DNA of 64,000 nt from Glossina fuscipes (taxonomy: Eukaryota > Arthropoda > Insecta > Diptera > Glossinidae): positions 35,036,447 to 35,100,446 of the forward strand of contig NW_023998415.1 in NCBI RefSeq assembly GCF_014805625.2. Reading direction: 5' to 3'. A program made the translations under genes and the position numbers. Below are positions 24,206 through 36,740 of this stretch, piece by piece. How positions within the stretch are numbered: the stretch's first letter is position 1; each line of letters begins with the position of its first letter. The notes under the pieces were generated by a model. That model worked only from the letters and a program-made list of their open reading frames with translations, was not told the origin of the DNA and did no database searches.

Positions 24206-25799
24206 TATAAAGTTCTTACTTGTTTTATTTTAATTAATTTTTTTATGAAATTTGAATAAATATTTGATATAAAGTTACTTACAATCGCTTCAATAACAAA
24301 AAAGTTGGCCTAGAGCGTTATCTCTCGAAAATTGGTATAACATTTGGTAGATTCCTTGAATCATAACAAATAGAAATGCACAAGTTTTGAAATGAAACGT
24401 GCACAGCTCAAATCAATTTTCAAGTTTTTGAAAAACTATATTAAAGTATAATAGATAAAATCATTTCATTCGTATTATATATCCATAAACGAAAGTTGAG
24501 TAATGCATTTGCAAAATATCTTCCAAATCGAGTATAGTTTATCTGTTTTGTTTTAATTTTTGTTTTTTTTTTTTTTTTAGTTTTTCTTTTTTAGTCTTAA
24601 ATAAACAGAAAACATTCTTTAGATTAGTTTTGAAAACATTTCAACACCATCTAAGGAATTAGTGCTCAGCAATGAGAGACAAAAACCACAAATCAGAATA
24701 ACTTTTCTCATATTTAATGCTTTACAAATTATTTGAAAATATTTGAAGATAAACTTTTCAACTTGTGCCACTTCATATTGTAGTTGAGAGGAATTTCTCG
24801 GGTACCATTTGCTTCCTTATAATGTTCATCTTTTGCTATTCTTGCTTTGTTTAACATTGCGTTTGTAGATTGGCGTAAGCAAGTAAATGCACAAGCGTTT
24901 TGCATAGTTTTCTTTCTATTTAGCATAATAAAGTGTTGTTGTAAAGTTCTTTCATATTATTTTTATAGCACATTAAAAATGTTTGCCTTTAGCTTAGTTT
25001 TTGTTGGTAAAAAATATCATTTTCCTTAAAAACTTTGCAAAAAAAATAAATGTAGGTAGTATACGTTATGTTGGATGTTGTTGGCAGAATAGAAGAATTT
25101 CTGTTTTCACTTTCCTTTGGGGTTTTTTTCTTTTCCAATGAACCCACGTAATACGTAATATGGGTGAGTGTGCGTATAGTTTTTGAAAAGAAAGAAAAAA
25201 TGTATATATTTTTAGCTTATAATTAACATTTCTTGTAAAAATGATTCCGTAAAATTCTTAATATTTTCATACTTATACCTGTTGTTCACTCTAGAAATTT
25301 GCATCATATTAAAATGAACACATTCATGAGATGAAATTCTCAACCCGGAAAAAGTAAACTAACAACAATCCTCTTCAACTGTATACAAATACATATACGT
25401 ATACATATGTAATAATATATAAATATATATATATATATATATATGTGCATATATAGATGTGTTTATATATATATTGATGATTTTATGTTTTTAAAATAAA
25501 TTCACTTCCCGTATACAAAATAATTTAATTAAAATATGAATTAAAATATAAAAAGTAATAGCTTTTTAAAAAGGCATTACTCACTCGCATTAGCTCTCTT
25601 AGCAAAAGTTAATACGATTAGTCTTATATCTAATATTGAAAAAGGAGATGCTGAACTAAGACCTATTACATGTGCACATTTACTCGGGACATTAAAAATG
25701 TTAAGAAGAAGAATTGTTTTTTATACAATATTCATTTATTGATTTATTGAATCTTCAATGGAATGCAATTTATTTAGGCTGTTGTGACTAAGCATTTTA
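24206..25799. other. AT-rich spacer, no gene seen
   Basis: Oligo-T at 24,566-24,580 and (TA)n at about 25,418-25,445. Frames of 60-65 codons at 24,729-25,029 are unsupported. Confidence 0.45.
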
Positions 25800-26275
25800 A
25801 TGGACCATGCTCCTCTGCTCTCTGCTCTCTGGGAAGAGAACGAGCAAGAGGCTTCAGATGGCCTAGGAGTTTGATAGCATATCTGATCGCATTTGCCTTA
25901 ATTACGCCTGTTATGTGTAAGACCCTATCAATATTTGCATTAAGTTATGTAACACTCTTATTGTCTTCTCTTTTTTGCATTTAAGCTACGTTTAAGCAAA
26001 AACCTCTTCCCCATAATTATGTTTTATAGAATCACATTATATGGAGGTATTTTAATATCAAGCCTCAGTCACCGCAATTCCTTCGTTTTCAATCTTATCT
26101 GAGTTAGCTTCGTGCTTATATGGCGATTCGATGTTAGGCAAGAATCTAAATGGATTCCCAAGACTTTGATATAAGATGCCGAGGTCACTGGAGCACATAT
26201 TTCCTTTCTAGGAGCTGAAAGTAACATTTGCGTACATTTCGTAAGATTAATGTTTATTTGCCCGGGGATCGTTTT
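25800..26275 (-). pseudogene. Decayed jockey-clade non-LTR retrotransposon, 3' part of ORF2
   Basis: On the minus strand, 26,254-26,085 reads INLTKCTQMLLSAPRKEI, then VLGIHLDSCLTSNRHISTKL and TQIRLKTKELR before a stop. This matches the thumb-side segment of jockey/BS/X-type reverse transcriptases (typical form INVTKC...VKYLGVHLDRRLTWRKHIEAKRKQLKLK). Further 3' (about 25,905-25,830), in another frame, VIKANAIRYAIKLLGHLKPL followed by ARSLP fits the end of ORF2 (typical VI..YA..Y..RL..HPNPLA). Stops, frame changes and a missing middle show it is a truncated dead copy, as is usual for 5'-truncated LINE insertions. Confidence 0.66.
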
Positions 26276-27189
26276 ATATATATATATATATATATGGTTT
26301 TGAAATATGTCTTGAAGAAAGCTTAACGCAATGGCTATTAAAGATTTACCTCAAAGCAAATATGGATTTTTGTTTTTTTTTTTTACTACTTTTTTAATCC
26401 ACTTTGAAATTTTTCTAAAGCAAATCGCCTGCTGCTCTCTTGGTGTGCATAGGAAAATTGTTGACAAAGGTAGCTTTTTCGTTGAGTTGAGAGAAAGTTT
26501 TTTAAGAACTTTGTGTAAATCTTAATTCGTTTATACTTTGACATGTCTTCGGGTTTGTAAATTCATTTCGTCTTAATTACAGCAAAAGTAATGGGTTTTC
26601 TTTGACTCAGTTAATTGCCTTCCTTACCACTTAACTTTAAGTTCATTGAGATTTTTGTCTTAAATACTTAACTTAAATATTTAATTAAAATGAAGAAAAG
26701 CAAATAAGACTTTACAACACTCATTAGTTCATTTTCCGCACTATCAATCAAACTGTCTTTTATACATACATGCGCAACTGTTACTAAAGAAAAATGCAAA
26801 TAGAAATAAAAAAAACGCAAGATAGGAGCTTCATTCAGTTTGCAACAAATATTCAAATATCCTCAGAAAATCTCTTTATCAAAAATGCATGATATGATGA
26901 TGAAGAACTTAATCTCTTCGGGTATCAAGTATACGTGAGCCTAAGTGCGCTTGAAGTTTTATATATCATAAGGCATGTGTTATATAGTCATGATACGTAA
27001 AGGTATTGACAGGTGGCAAAGCTGATTTAATTTGAAAAGCTATTCAAATATTGGATCAAATTAAAAAGTCTCCGCGCTTTTTTTTCGCGGGATGGTGTTG
27101 ATGCCTATATGTCGGGCAAGACTCATCTAATTATCTCAAACGAACACGTGCTTAAAAGGTAACATTTCAGCTCATATGTTTTGTGGAAA
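26276..27189. other. Spacer, no gene seen
   Basis: Begins with (TA)n at about 26,275-26,295. Nothing else is recognised. Confidence 0.45.
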
Positions 27190-27575
27190 TAGTTGTCCAA
27201 TGCTTTGCTTATGTGAAAAGTTGTATTGTTTTGAAAATGACTGATATATCTGAGAAAATACGCTAAAAATCGAAGTGTACGGTGAGAAGGCTGTGAGTGA
27301 ACGAAAGATCCAAGAGTGGTTCGTACGATTGCGTTCCGAAAATTTCGATGTCAAAGATGCATCTGCGGCTCTGGTCGAAAAAGTCGGTGAAATTGTGCAC
27401 CTAGTGAACCAAGAGCGGCGCGCAAGCGGTCAAGAAATAGTGCAGGCACTAAACATCGACCACATGACAGTTTGGAATCATTTGAAAAGATTATACAACA
27501 AAAAGAAGCTAGAAGCTGCGAAAAAACCCGCGGAGACTTTTCAGTATGACCCAATATTATCATTTGATTTTCGAA
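27190..27575 (+). pseudogene. Mariner transposase N-terminal (DNA-binding) fragment
   Basis: Reads IEVYGEKAVSERKIQEWFVR then LRSENFDVKDAS, the classic end of the first helix-turn-helix of mariner transposases. It continues GEIVHLVNQERRASGQEIVQ and ALNIDHMTVWNHLKRL, the second helix-turn-helix (family form ..LNIDHKTVLNHLKK). After KKKLEAA the family motif WVPHEL and the whole catalytic domain are missing. About 90 codons remain open from 27,275, so this copy is younger or luckier than the others. A stop (TAA) just upstream of IEVYGEK breaks the N-terminus. Confidence 0.82.
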
Positions 27576-28489
27576 CTTTTGTCTAATCGGTTTTATTCAT
27601 TTAACGATATCCGTTTAATGATTCGATGAATATTTAGATAATTAAATCGGGGTTTCATTCCTTTCAATCAAAAACGAATGTAGTATGCCGTCAATAACTC
27701 TTCCGGTAAACATGTTTCGATCGCATGGCCGGCATGCAAAGGTACAAACAAATATATAACATTAGGTATAGAATATACGTTCATTTTATGACTCTTCCAA
27801 GAACTAGTGTCTGAGGTCCACGCTTGCTGTTTTTCTACCGTACGCTATAATACTGTGATCAAAAATTAAGGCCAATAGTTAAGTTAAATTGCGCGCGTAT
27901 GTCAAATATCAGCAATACTTGTTTTCTAAACTGGTACCGCTGTGGCAGACATCTGTGTCAAATTTCACGCCAGCTCGGTTTTGTATGACATGTGCGCTCG
28001 GTTTTGGAGGCCATTCGCCAAAAGATACCGGAATAGAGACAGTAGTATGCGCGTTTTTACTGGACTGTAAGTACGGAGTGTACTCGGGAAGTATTGAAAT
28101 GTGATGGTTTGCGAACAACACGTGAACAATTTAATGAAAGTTTTTTGCTTTATACAGTGGCTAATGATAAACAAATTCATAAGAGAGATATCGAGGGCAA
28201 AGTTAATTATTTACGGCGCCAAGCCATACTCTATATATGTTGGGATCATATGTATGTCACAATGTCAGGAAGCCGGGAATATCTTGTAAATATCATGGTG
28301 CATTTTAGGCGGATATAAAAAATAATCTACTGATACTTTAAAGTTGTAGTAAAATCTCAAAAGTTTTCAAAAGCCCGAAATAACTTGTTTCAGCAGCATG
28401 TTGTGCCAAAAGTATTTGAGTCATAGCCCGCCTCTAGGTCTAAGCGTAATTTGCTTATCGTTTCTTTTCATTTTCAATTTGAAATTTTT
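27576..28489. other. Unexplained stretch right of the mariner fragment
   Basis: Contains overlapping 60-76 codon frames on both strands (27,889-28,318) over a moderately GC-rich block. GATCAAAAATTAAGGC at about 27,858 could be a transposon end but no partner was found. No domain recognised. Confidence 0.3.
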
Positions 28490-28590
28490 TCCTGTAGATT
28501 GAAGGCAGGAAGACCAGACAGATAGACAGATAAGCCTTAATTGATGCAAAAAAGTGATTCCGAATCGATCGGTTTAACCCAAGTCTTTCT
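28490..28590 (-). repeat. DINE-1/INE-1-like repeat, family 1 fragment
   Basis: GAAGACCAGACAGATAGACA, GATAAGCCTTAATT and GATTCCGAATCGATCGG are the family-1 middle module in reverse orientation. Only about 100 bp can be followed. Confidence 0.45.
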
Positions 28591-29645
28591 GAAAGTGATG
28601 CAGGAAGCCAATGCTTCAATGCTTGGCAAAAATTTGTTTACATATGACTTGGAAAAATGTTTTGCATTCTCCTTTGATTTACGAATGCCGCTAACTTATC
28701 GTAAGCTAATCTACGCATTAATTGAATCAAAGCTTCCGCATTTTCAAGTTATTCTGTTCGCTTGAAATGCAACTGTAGCATCCTGAGGACTATAAAATAC
28801 ATCATCTTGCTGTTTGAAACACACAACCACATATATATGTATATATAGATGTAGTGCGTGGGCCAAAATAGAAGTATAAAGTTAGCACCGTAAAGCCGAT
28901 GAAAATATCATTTAAGAGAAATTTTTATTTATCGTTCGTTGCTTTGATAAATCGTTGCTTTGGTAAATATGGCAACCTTAGGACACCACTTTCTTCTATC
29001 TTCCCCAGGATTACCAATAAAAATATTGTAAGGTAAAGCGCTCTTTTTGCTATTTCAACATATTTATCCGGCTTCTCTTCCTCAGGGTAAGTTTGTACCA
29101 TTGAGTTGTGATTTCATACGTGGACTTGGGTTTGATCTACAAATTATTTTTTGAGACTTGTACTGTTCCTCTGGTCTCGTCTCGTTGAATATTACGATTC
29201 AACTCTCTTATCTAATAGCAGAAATGTAGATTACGAAATATCTGGCGATAATAAAAAATCGATTTGTCCTTCTTTTGAATTCGATGATCCAATTATGGAC
29301 TCATCTATATATCGTATATATGGGTTTTCCGTAATGGGTGATAAAGTTAACATACCCAAGTTTTTTAAGTAGAAAAGGCAAGATTTTGTTAAACAAGTAA
29401 GAGTTTAAGGCAAACAAAAGAGAAATTCTTATGTTCTTAAGTGATTCAAAGTGGAAAGAAAGGAAAAACCGCAATTCAGGCAACTATTATGTTACATCAT
29501 TAAGTCTTTTGCTAGACTTTTAAATGACGGTCTCTCTAAGATTTCTTTTAATAAAAAAATAAAACTTTATTAGACAAATAAAGACGTAGTCGTTAAAAGA
29601 GTTATATATAAAGAGTTATATATATATATAAAATGCTTCAGATTT
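28591..29645. other. Spacer, no gene seen
   Basis: Two frames of about 73 codons (28,541-28,765; 29,151-29,372) have no recognisable content. TA-rich near 29,608-29,632. Confidence 0.4.
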
Positions 29646-29735
29646 CGAAATTTCGATCTGATTGGCCGAGTAGATAAAAGAACTCGACTAACAGCTCAAT
29701 TATTGTGGGTTCAAAATCCCAAGTGTGGTAGAATT
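29646..29735 (+). repeat. tRNA-derived SINE-like sequence, copy 1
   Basis: TGGCCGAGTAG at 29,663-29,673 fits an RNA polymerase III A box and GGTTCAAAATCC at 29,708-29,719 fits a B box with one extra A; they are about 45 bp apart. The 7-bp acceptor stem cannot be formed, so it is not a working tRNA. The block from CGACTAACAGCTCAA through the B box to GTAGAA recurs at 41,620-41,671. Confidence 0.5.
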
Positions 29736-32700
29736 TCAGTGAAGCGTTAGTTGTAGAATTTGTTTCTCTAAGAAGAACATCGCATATAATATATTGTATA
29801 TATATGTATAGATTTTCTTCACTTTATTTGTATGAGAGTAAAGCGAAATAGAGGCGTCAAGCGATTCCATTGAATGCTGTCTATATGTCTTTGGGTGTTT
29901 ACGATTTACCAAGTCTCAAAAATTTGAGAGAGGAAGCAAGGGCTTGACTTATACGCTCGAGGAAGATCAAATTCGAAAACGAGCAGAGAAAGGGCATATA
30001 CCTTTTATACACACTTCGCACATATCCCAGTAAAGGAAGATAGGGTTTACAAAGCCTTCGTTTAGATCGAATTTTGCTTTAGTTAATATTTTACATGCAT
30101 GGGAGATAATTTTAACCTTTAGATACATTAATCAAAGGTCCCACAAATAAATCATTACTGTGACTAAATTCCAAGATGATTAGCCAAAAAGCTAAGAGTT
30201 GCGACGATCAAACCATTGCTTGCAGACAGACTTTACTTTGGTCGAAGCTGCAATGAACGCTCCTCCTCATTGTTTTCTTTTTCCTCAATTCTTTCTGTCG
30301 CGTTACACGAATAGAGGACATCTCCTGAGCGATTGGTCATATTAAAGAAAAAAAAAAAAAAAAAAAAAAACAGAAAAGATTGTTGCCTATTATATTAGAA
30401 AAAATTGAACTAGAAAGCTAAGTTCGGAAAAGTAGGAAAATTCAGTTCATCTCTTCTTTCTAGTCACCATTTAGTTTCAATGCTCTGCTATTCTTAGATG
30501 ATCAGTTAACCGGTATAATGTGTGTAGTACAGGCTTAAAATCTTTCTTGTTGTGGATGACACAGTTTTCTGTCTAATATTGGCCTGGGCATATCAAATCT
30601 AATATCTGGCCATATATTATGAATATATATATAAATCTGTTTCAAATCTATTTTGTGGCAATTTTTAGGATTGCAAGGAATTTGAAAGTTAATCTTTCCT
30701 ATGACACGCATCTTTAACTAGTAGCAATAAATGGATAATTTGAGTATAATCCGTCCCTTCATCGTGAATGACCTAAAGGAAAGTATAATACATTCGTTTC
30801 TCTAGTTTCATTTTTCCTGTAGCAAATTTTCCACGTCTCTGTTTTTTTCCTATTTTCTTATTTTTTCCTTTTTTTTTTCAAACCTTATCTCAAGCATTTA
30901 CTACCATTTATATGAATAAATATATAGATAGATATATATAGATAGATAAATAGAATTGACTTCTTTTGCTTCTAAAGCTACATTTGTTTGTCGGATAAGT
31001 GGTGGCGCATTTTAAACAACATTTAGCGTAAACAATGCAACTCTGTTAATATTAAGGTATAGAAGAGCATCAATCATTACCGGTGCTGGCTTTGATCTCA
31101 ACGACACTCCTTCATCAGAGTAACGGTAAAAACTTGCGGCAAAAGATGACAGAAATAAGCGAACAATATCACGATCATTAATAATTGATACATTGAAAGT
31201 CATTAAGTAAAGGGACGTCATGTCTTTTCCGACTATCTAATAAATCTATATCGTTTCACTTGGCTTGCAGTTGATTGCTTGTTGTCGTCTGTCCTTATGT
31301 GTGTTTGTATAAAAAGTTGGCAATTAAAGTCGTTTTAACATTTGTAACTGTAGTTGTTAGGCATTAAAAACTGTCAAATGACATTAGTAAGATTGTTTGT
31401 AAGTCAGCAATGAAGTACGAATAATTTACAATTACTTATACAAATGTCTATACCATTTCTTCGCTAACGTACATATACACAAACATAGCTAACTATATGC
31501 AGCTACGGGGCAACGAATTTTTACAACTGGCATGTGCAACGAGATCCTCTCCAAAAGCTTCTTGATTTAATTGATTGCTTGATGGTCGCAAATTAAAGTT
31601 TTACAATTATTTAAGATATAAAAAAATTGGTTCTCTTTCACTTTCCTTAAGATAAATTTCATATCTTTTATTTTCGTTTACGCGAGTGATTATTATCAAG
31701 CATGTCATTTGAATGTATTATACAATAGGTGGCATCGGTTAAAATTGTCATTGTCTTTGCATGAAAAAGAACGTAAGAATGTAACATTTGCAGTGAGCAT
31801 GCTTTGTTGGCGCTCCTTTCATTCATTTCTGCCGTGCTTTAATGGGTTAATGCATGTCGGTTGTAGTTTTGAATTACAACAAAAAAGAAAAAACATTTCT
31901 TTTTTTTTTTTTTCTCACTTGTTTTTTACGTCCTGTCCTCCCGTTTTTGTTTGTTTCTTTTCTTATCTTATCTTGTCCTTCTAAAGTATGAAAACTTTAA
32001 TGGAATTTTTATTTTTTATTTTTTATTTTTTTATTTTTATTTTTTTTGCGGTTGACTTTTTTTGCTGAAAGTGTAACAAAACTCAGGTGAGTTTTCTGAG
32101 CATTGTTAAAAGTGTTGTTGATCTTTTCGCGTCTCTTTCCTCTTGTCTCGTGCGTTCAATTGTCGTCTCTAAAGGCTTACGAATGTTTAACTGCCTGTGG
32201 TTTTTACTTTCATTTATTTACTTTAAAGATTTAAATTAAATATCTATTAATTACAATAACAATTTGTTACAGAAATGAAAGGATACGGGAAATATGAATA
32301 CAAATTTGTAAAATCGTTTTGAAAGAATTGGGAAAGTGAGTCTATAGTTTATTGAAATCGATTTTTATTTTATACTCTGTGAACCAACCAACGCTGAGGC
32401 AATAAGCATTGCTTTCAAATTATTTTATGAACTACTATTAGCAAACGTATGAAAATTTTGTATCCTTCAAATCGAACATTCGACGAAATTAATCTGCATG
32501 AAATGCAAATTCATGGCGCTTCACTCGCCAGTGCAGGTAGTTACACGCGGAACGATTAACAACAATTCGCAGAACATTTTAAAGGTAAAATGCGTTAACA
32601 CAAAAACGGCATAATTCAATTCATTATAGATGACTGGGTTTTAAAATAGTATATAAGTCAAGCGCAGGAGATCAGAGGCCAAAGTTGGTCAAGCCAAAAG

Positions 32701-33859
32701 AGAGAATTCGTGTCATTCGAACGGAGAATACCACAAGAAGCATTACAAGATTTTAAATACAAGCTCCTGGAAAAAACTCATTTATAAATAGACTTTGTAG
32801 ATCTATGCTATCCTAAAAATCACTTCTTCAGTCAATGGTACGAGCTTAATTTCAGAAGGCTTCGGATAAAAACGTAAATTCCTAAAATGCCTTTAACGTA
32901 AATCGCGCTAACAGCGGGGATATTATGAGGCTGACAATATATTACATTTTTATATATTATATCCCAGCAAGAGATCTCTTTGATGGAATGCTCACGATCA
33001 AAGTGAACGGAGATGAAACGTTGAAGTTTTATAAATAAAAGTTTTAATGGATGGTAGCTATTACCCCGTAGCACTTAACGTCGACACAAAACATGACTTC
33101 TCTCTTCAGCTTACGATTCCACAATTTATTTCAACTTTTATTACTATATTAAAATGACAGGGTGTCTTCAATACCTATATAATTCGAATAAAAGAAATAA
33201 CAGGGTGCATGTGCGGGATTTAATAATAGGTTTAAGATTATTGAGAGTGTAGAAAAAGTTAGCAGCCTTGCAAAATGTTGGTATTTATTTATTTATTTTA
33301 GTAGAAAGAAGCTGCAGCCAGTGACGTCTTAGTTATGAAATATTTTTATTATAGCGCAAAGTAGCTTGTTGCGTCACTATTTCTAATCAACAACGATTTA
33401 AACCCATCACAAATACATACACATATATGTAAAAATATACAATAGGAGCAGATCAAGAGAAGGAGAAAATGGATCCGTCTAAAATAGTCAAAGGAACGTA
33501 GATAACGTTATAGGTTAGCAACTAGCTATTTGAAAGCTCATAACCTCTATATGTGTGTTAGCAACATTATGGTCCGTGAAAGAGGGGAGTGGGAAAAGTG
33601 GGTGACCGATCCAGTTATTTACTGTAGTTTCGCCTATCCGCCAGTCGTGATTAAAGCCTAGTTTTTTGCATTGGCGAATTGAATTGACGGAATTGTGGTC
33701 CCCCTACAAACTATTCTAGGGACCGAAGGCAGACCAACAGGTAGGATGGGTGAAGAATGCGCCCAGGGGCAATTTACCGATCGGTTAGTTAGAGTTTCGT
33801 CCGTCTGGCGGATATAACCATAAAAACGCAAAAATGTATTCTATGGGTGATGCTGTAGT
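29736..33859. other. Long spacer, no gene recognised
   Basis: Oligo-A at 30,348-30,370; GATA-type repeats at 30,921-30,945; oligo-T at 31,899-31,912 and A/T-only sequence at 32,005-32,050. Minus-strand frames at 31,012-31,221 (69 codons) and 32,832-33,074 (80 codons) have no recognised domains. A slightly GC-richer block at 33,440-33,820 is unexplained. Confidence 0.4.
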
Positions 33860-34325
33860 ATCTATTTGACCCAGTCTACCCAATATTATAGTGTATCAAT
33901 ATTTAATATATTTAAAGTACATTTCGTAAGGGATCGAAACAAGCTTGAAAAAACCCATAAAGTATATAAATTCTTGGCCAGTTTCACATTTAAAATACGA
34001 CCCAAGGATGTCCGTCTATTCGCCTGGTCATTTGTCTGTCTTTGCAACTGTTTGGAATCTGGGGTAACGGTTCTACCGTTAGCGAAAATTACTTTCCAAT
34101 TAATTTCCAAAAAAAACCTTAGGAGGTGATTTAAACTTTTCCAAGGACACTTACACGCCTATACGATAAATACTTTTATTTTGAAAATAGAAAAAAAGCA
34201 ACCGCGCCCACTCCATATTATAGAGCAGGAAAATTTAATTCTTTGACATAATTCATTTTTTTAGGATAACTGTGATGGGTGTAAGAGATTCGGTCACAAC
34301 TGAATGTAATTTTTTTACTTACTTA
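33860..34325 (+). repeat. DINE-1/INE-1-like repeat, family 2, 3' half
   Basis: Matches the right half of 61,318-62,075: CTACCCAATATTATAGTGTA, TATAAATTCTTGGCCAGTTT, CCGTTAGCGAAAATTA, AAATACTTTTATTTTGAAAA, ATATTATAGAGCAGGAAAAT, GTGTAAGAGATTCGGTCACA ending with ACTGAATGTAA. The left half is absent. Confidence 0.62.
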
Positions 34326-35564
34326 AATTCTATATGAAATTCGTTACTATCTTTTGAATTTAATTCATTTAGGTTTTATAATACCATACAATATTTTATA
34401 ATTGATCGAAATCTCAAATATTTTTTCGAAGAATAAAAAAAAAAAGAAAAGAGCAATAATAATAATAATAGTAATAATATTTTAATTGATATGCGGTTTA
34501 CAATGTGATTTGGTGAAAAGAAACCATAGATATTGTATGAGAGAGTACGTAACGTAATATAAATATACGATAAACGATTTACATATTTACATAGATCTAC
34601 ATATTAAGTTTCCAATTATTTTTCTTAATGAATATAAAAATATTAAATTTAATGTTCGAGAATGTGAACGCCTTTAACTTTTATGTTCAATTTATTTATG
34701 CTCATATGTGAAATGAAAATTTTTAAACAAAATACGATTTTTTTTTTTTTAAACAAAAAAAAGTTTAATATAATTTTTTTTCTTATGGTAAATTAATGGA
34801 AAACAAACCGTGACAACCTGAATAGAGGTGGAAGAGGGCTGATTAGGTGGGCATAAATTTGCGTTAGGTTAACAAACAGTGCGTTATGTATACAAGCATA
34901 CACCATCAGTCTGTAAAATATTCTTCAGCAGACAGACAAAAAATTATGTAAAGCAACGCAAACTATGTGTGCGTTATTTATTTATTTATTTTTTCTGCCG
35001 TATTTTTGTAATCGCCCAAGCGAAAGACAAGTTTACTAATTTCTTTACTCCGTTTGTAACATTCAGAATGCAAGAGTACACGCACACACACATGTTACAA
35101 TTACTAAATGTACTTTGTCGTTTCTTTTGTAGTAGTCTGGAATGCTCAACTCTTTCGCCCTCTCTCTGTCTGTCCGTCCGTCCGCCCATCCCAATGTGAT
35201 CTGTTGTTGAAATATTCACGAACGTAACGAACATACGGCATGAACGCGCAAGTGGGCATGGTCTTTTCATAATCATCCAGCTATTGATGAATGAATAAAA
35301 CTTACCTTGCAGTTCTTATATTCGTTCAAAATATTGCATAAATATTTCGTTGACCGATCAAAAGATTAAATCTGAAAAGTGTGCCGATCGGCTAAGCGAG
35401 ACGCTCGCAGTTATAAGTAGAAGGATTTTTTCTGAAATAAATAAAAACATCCTATGCGTACATGTGAAATGATATTACGTAACTATTATGATTCACTTGA
35501 ACATTTTGTTTATGCCTTAAACAATTTCTTGCTTTCTGTTTACCATTTTCATGCCCTATAGCAC
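34326..35564. other. AT-rich spacer, no gene seen
   Basis: (AAT)n at about 34,456-34,472, oligo-T/A near 34,738-34,760, GTCTGTCCGTCCGTCCG at 35,169-35,185. The two antisense frames at 34,879-35,276 (106 and 96 codons) are mutual shadows with low-complexity content. Confidence 0.42.
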
Positions 35565-36010
35565 TAATAGCATCCTGTAAATGTGTATGGTTGTATGTAA
35601 TACTGAGAAGGACTTAAAATAGATTCAACTGTTATAATACTGATCGATTCAGAATCATCTTCTGAATTGATTAAGCTTGCCCGTTCATCTATCTACCTGT
35701 CTAACTCTCTGTCTGTTCATCTAATGTCTGTCCATATTCTACCATGCTCAACTCACAGATCGCATTTTATCGCGATATGATGTTGGAATTCGGTAGATTC
35801 AGGTATACTTTGGGCCAACGTGAATGCGATTGTAAATAGAGTGATTTTAGCGAAATAAGTTCAGTGAGAAATCTAGAGCGGATTGCATTTAAAAGGCGTC
35901 CTTGCAGGGGAAGAAGGTATAAATTTTGGTATATTATTACAAACATAAATGCAACAGTGATGGTATGGCATTTAACGGTCGGTCTTGCCTGACTGCAATG
36001 GTTTTACTTA
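35565..36010 (+). repeat. DINE-1/INE-1-like repeat, family 1
   Basis: Modules: AAGGACTTAAAATAGATTCA, TTATAATACTGATCGATTCA, CTGAATTGATTAAGCTTGCC, CTGTCTGTTCATC, ATCGCATTTTATCGCGATAT, then an expanded middle and CATTTAACGGTCGGTCTTGC ending TTTTACTTATT. Confidence 0.6.
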
Positions 36011-36399
36011 TTACACTTTCGTTTTTTTTCTTTTGTTCCTTTACGCTTAGTTGGTGCTAAGGAAGCTTAATTCACTTAGAAAAATATTTATCAAACGAGA
36101 CGAGCCAGTCGCCAACAGAATGTTTCCGCACTGAGCTACGGTTATCTTGTGAACAAAATTGTGTCGAGAGCAATAAATGATGATAGAGGCGAGCGTTGAG
36201 ATGTAGTAGTAGGTGTCTCTTCCTTAACAAATGAACAACATTCTTGATTTCCGCGTTCTTAGTCCTATAAAAGTTGCGCGTATATGACGTATTAATGATA
36301 GTGCGGGAAAAAAGTATTAAGAGATTTTTTTTTCTCATTTATTACAAAAATATTGTTTTTTTTTATTTAAAATAAATTTATTTACGCACATAACGGTCA
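36011..36399. other. Spacer, no gene seen
   Basis: An 88-codon minus frame (36,072-36,338) has no recognisable domain. Confidence 0.4.
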
Positions 36400-36740
36400 T
36401 TACGTGCTTTGGCCTTTGGCTTTTTTTTATGGTAAGGTCATTACGCCCTTGTACAGTGGAATTTTTCAAATATCTGAGCGAAAAATTTAATCAATTGTTT
36501 TGCAGTTAGACTTACACTATTTAGAGAGAGTTTATCGAATTTTTGATCAACAGATCATGCGGCACCCAAACGTCGAACTTCATTGTTTATGCAGCCTTAG
36601 ATACCACTTTCCGAGCGATATTTGATTCGTTAGCAATGACACGGCTGCTCATGTAACACATCTACATCTGTAATACTTCATCGAAAAGATCGTGGGACAC
36701 TGAATTTTTTCAGCAATTTCGCTCGTTTTCACACGTACAT
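36400..36740 (-). pseudogene. Decayed mariner transposase, linker region
   Basis: On the minus strand at about 36,580-36,525 the translation is KFDVWVPHDLLIKNSINSL. WVPHDL is the hallmark of the mariner transposase linker between the DNA-binding and catalytic domains. It is followed by a stop-ridden but alignable stretch (positions of ISICDSLLKR...FLKRI in intact relatives). The catalytic residues are lost. Confidence 0.68.

Noticed and set aside
29646..29735. A functional tRNA gene
   Set aside because: Acceptor stem cannot pair and the B box has an extra base; a second partial copy indicates a repeat.
34879..35276. Antisense frames of 106 and 96 codons
   Set aside because: They overlap each other, have no domains, and include GTCC/GTCT repeat sequence.
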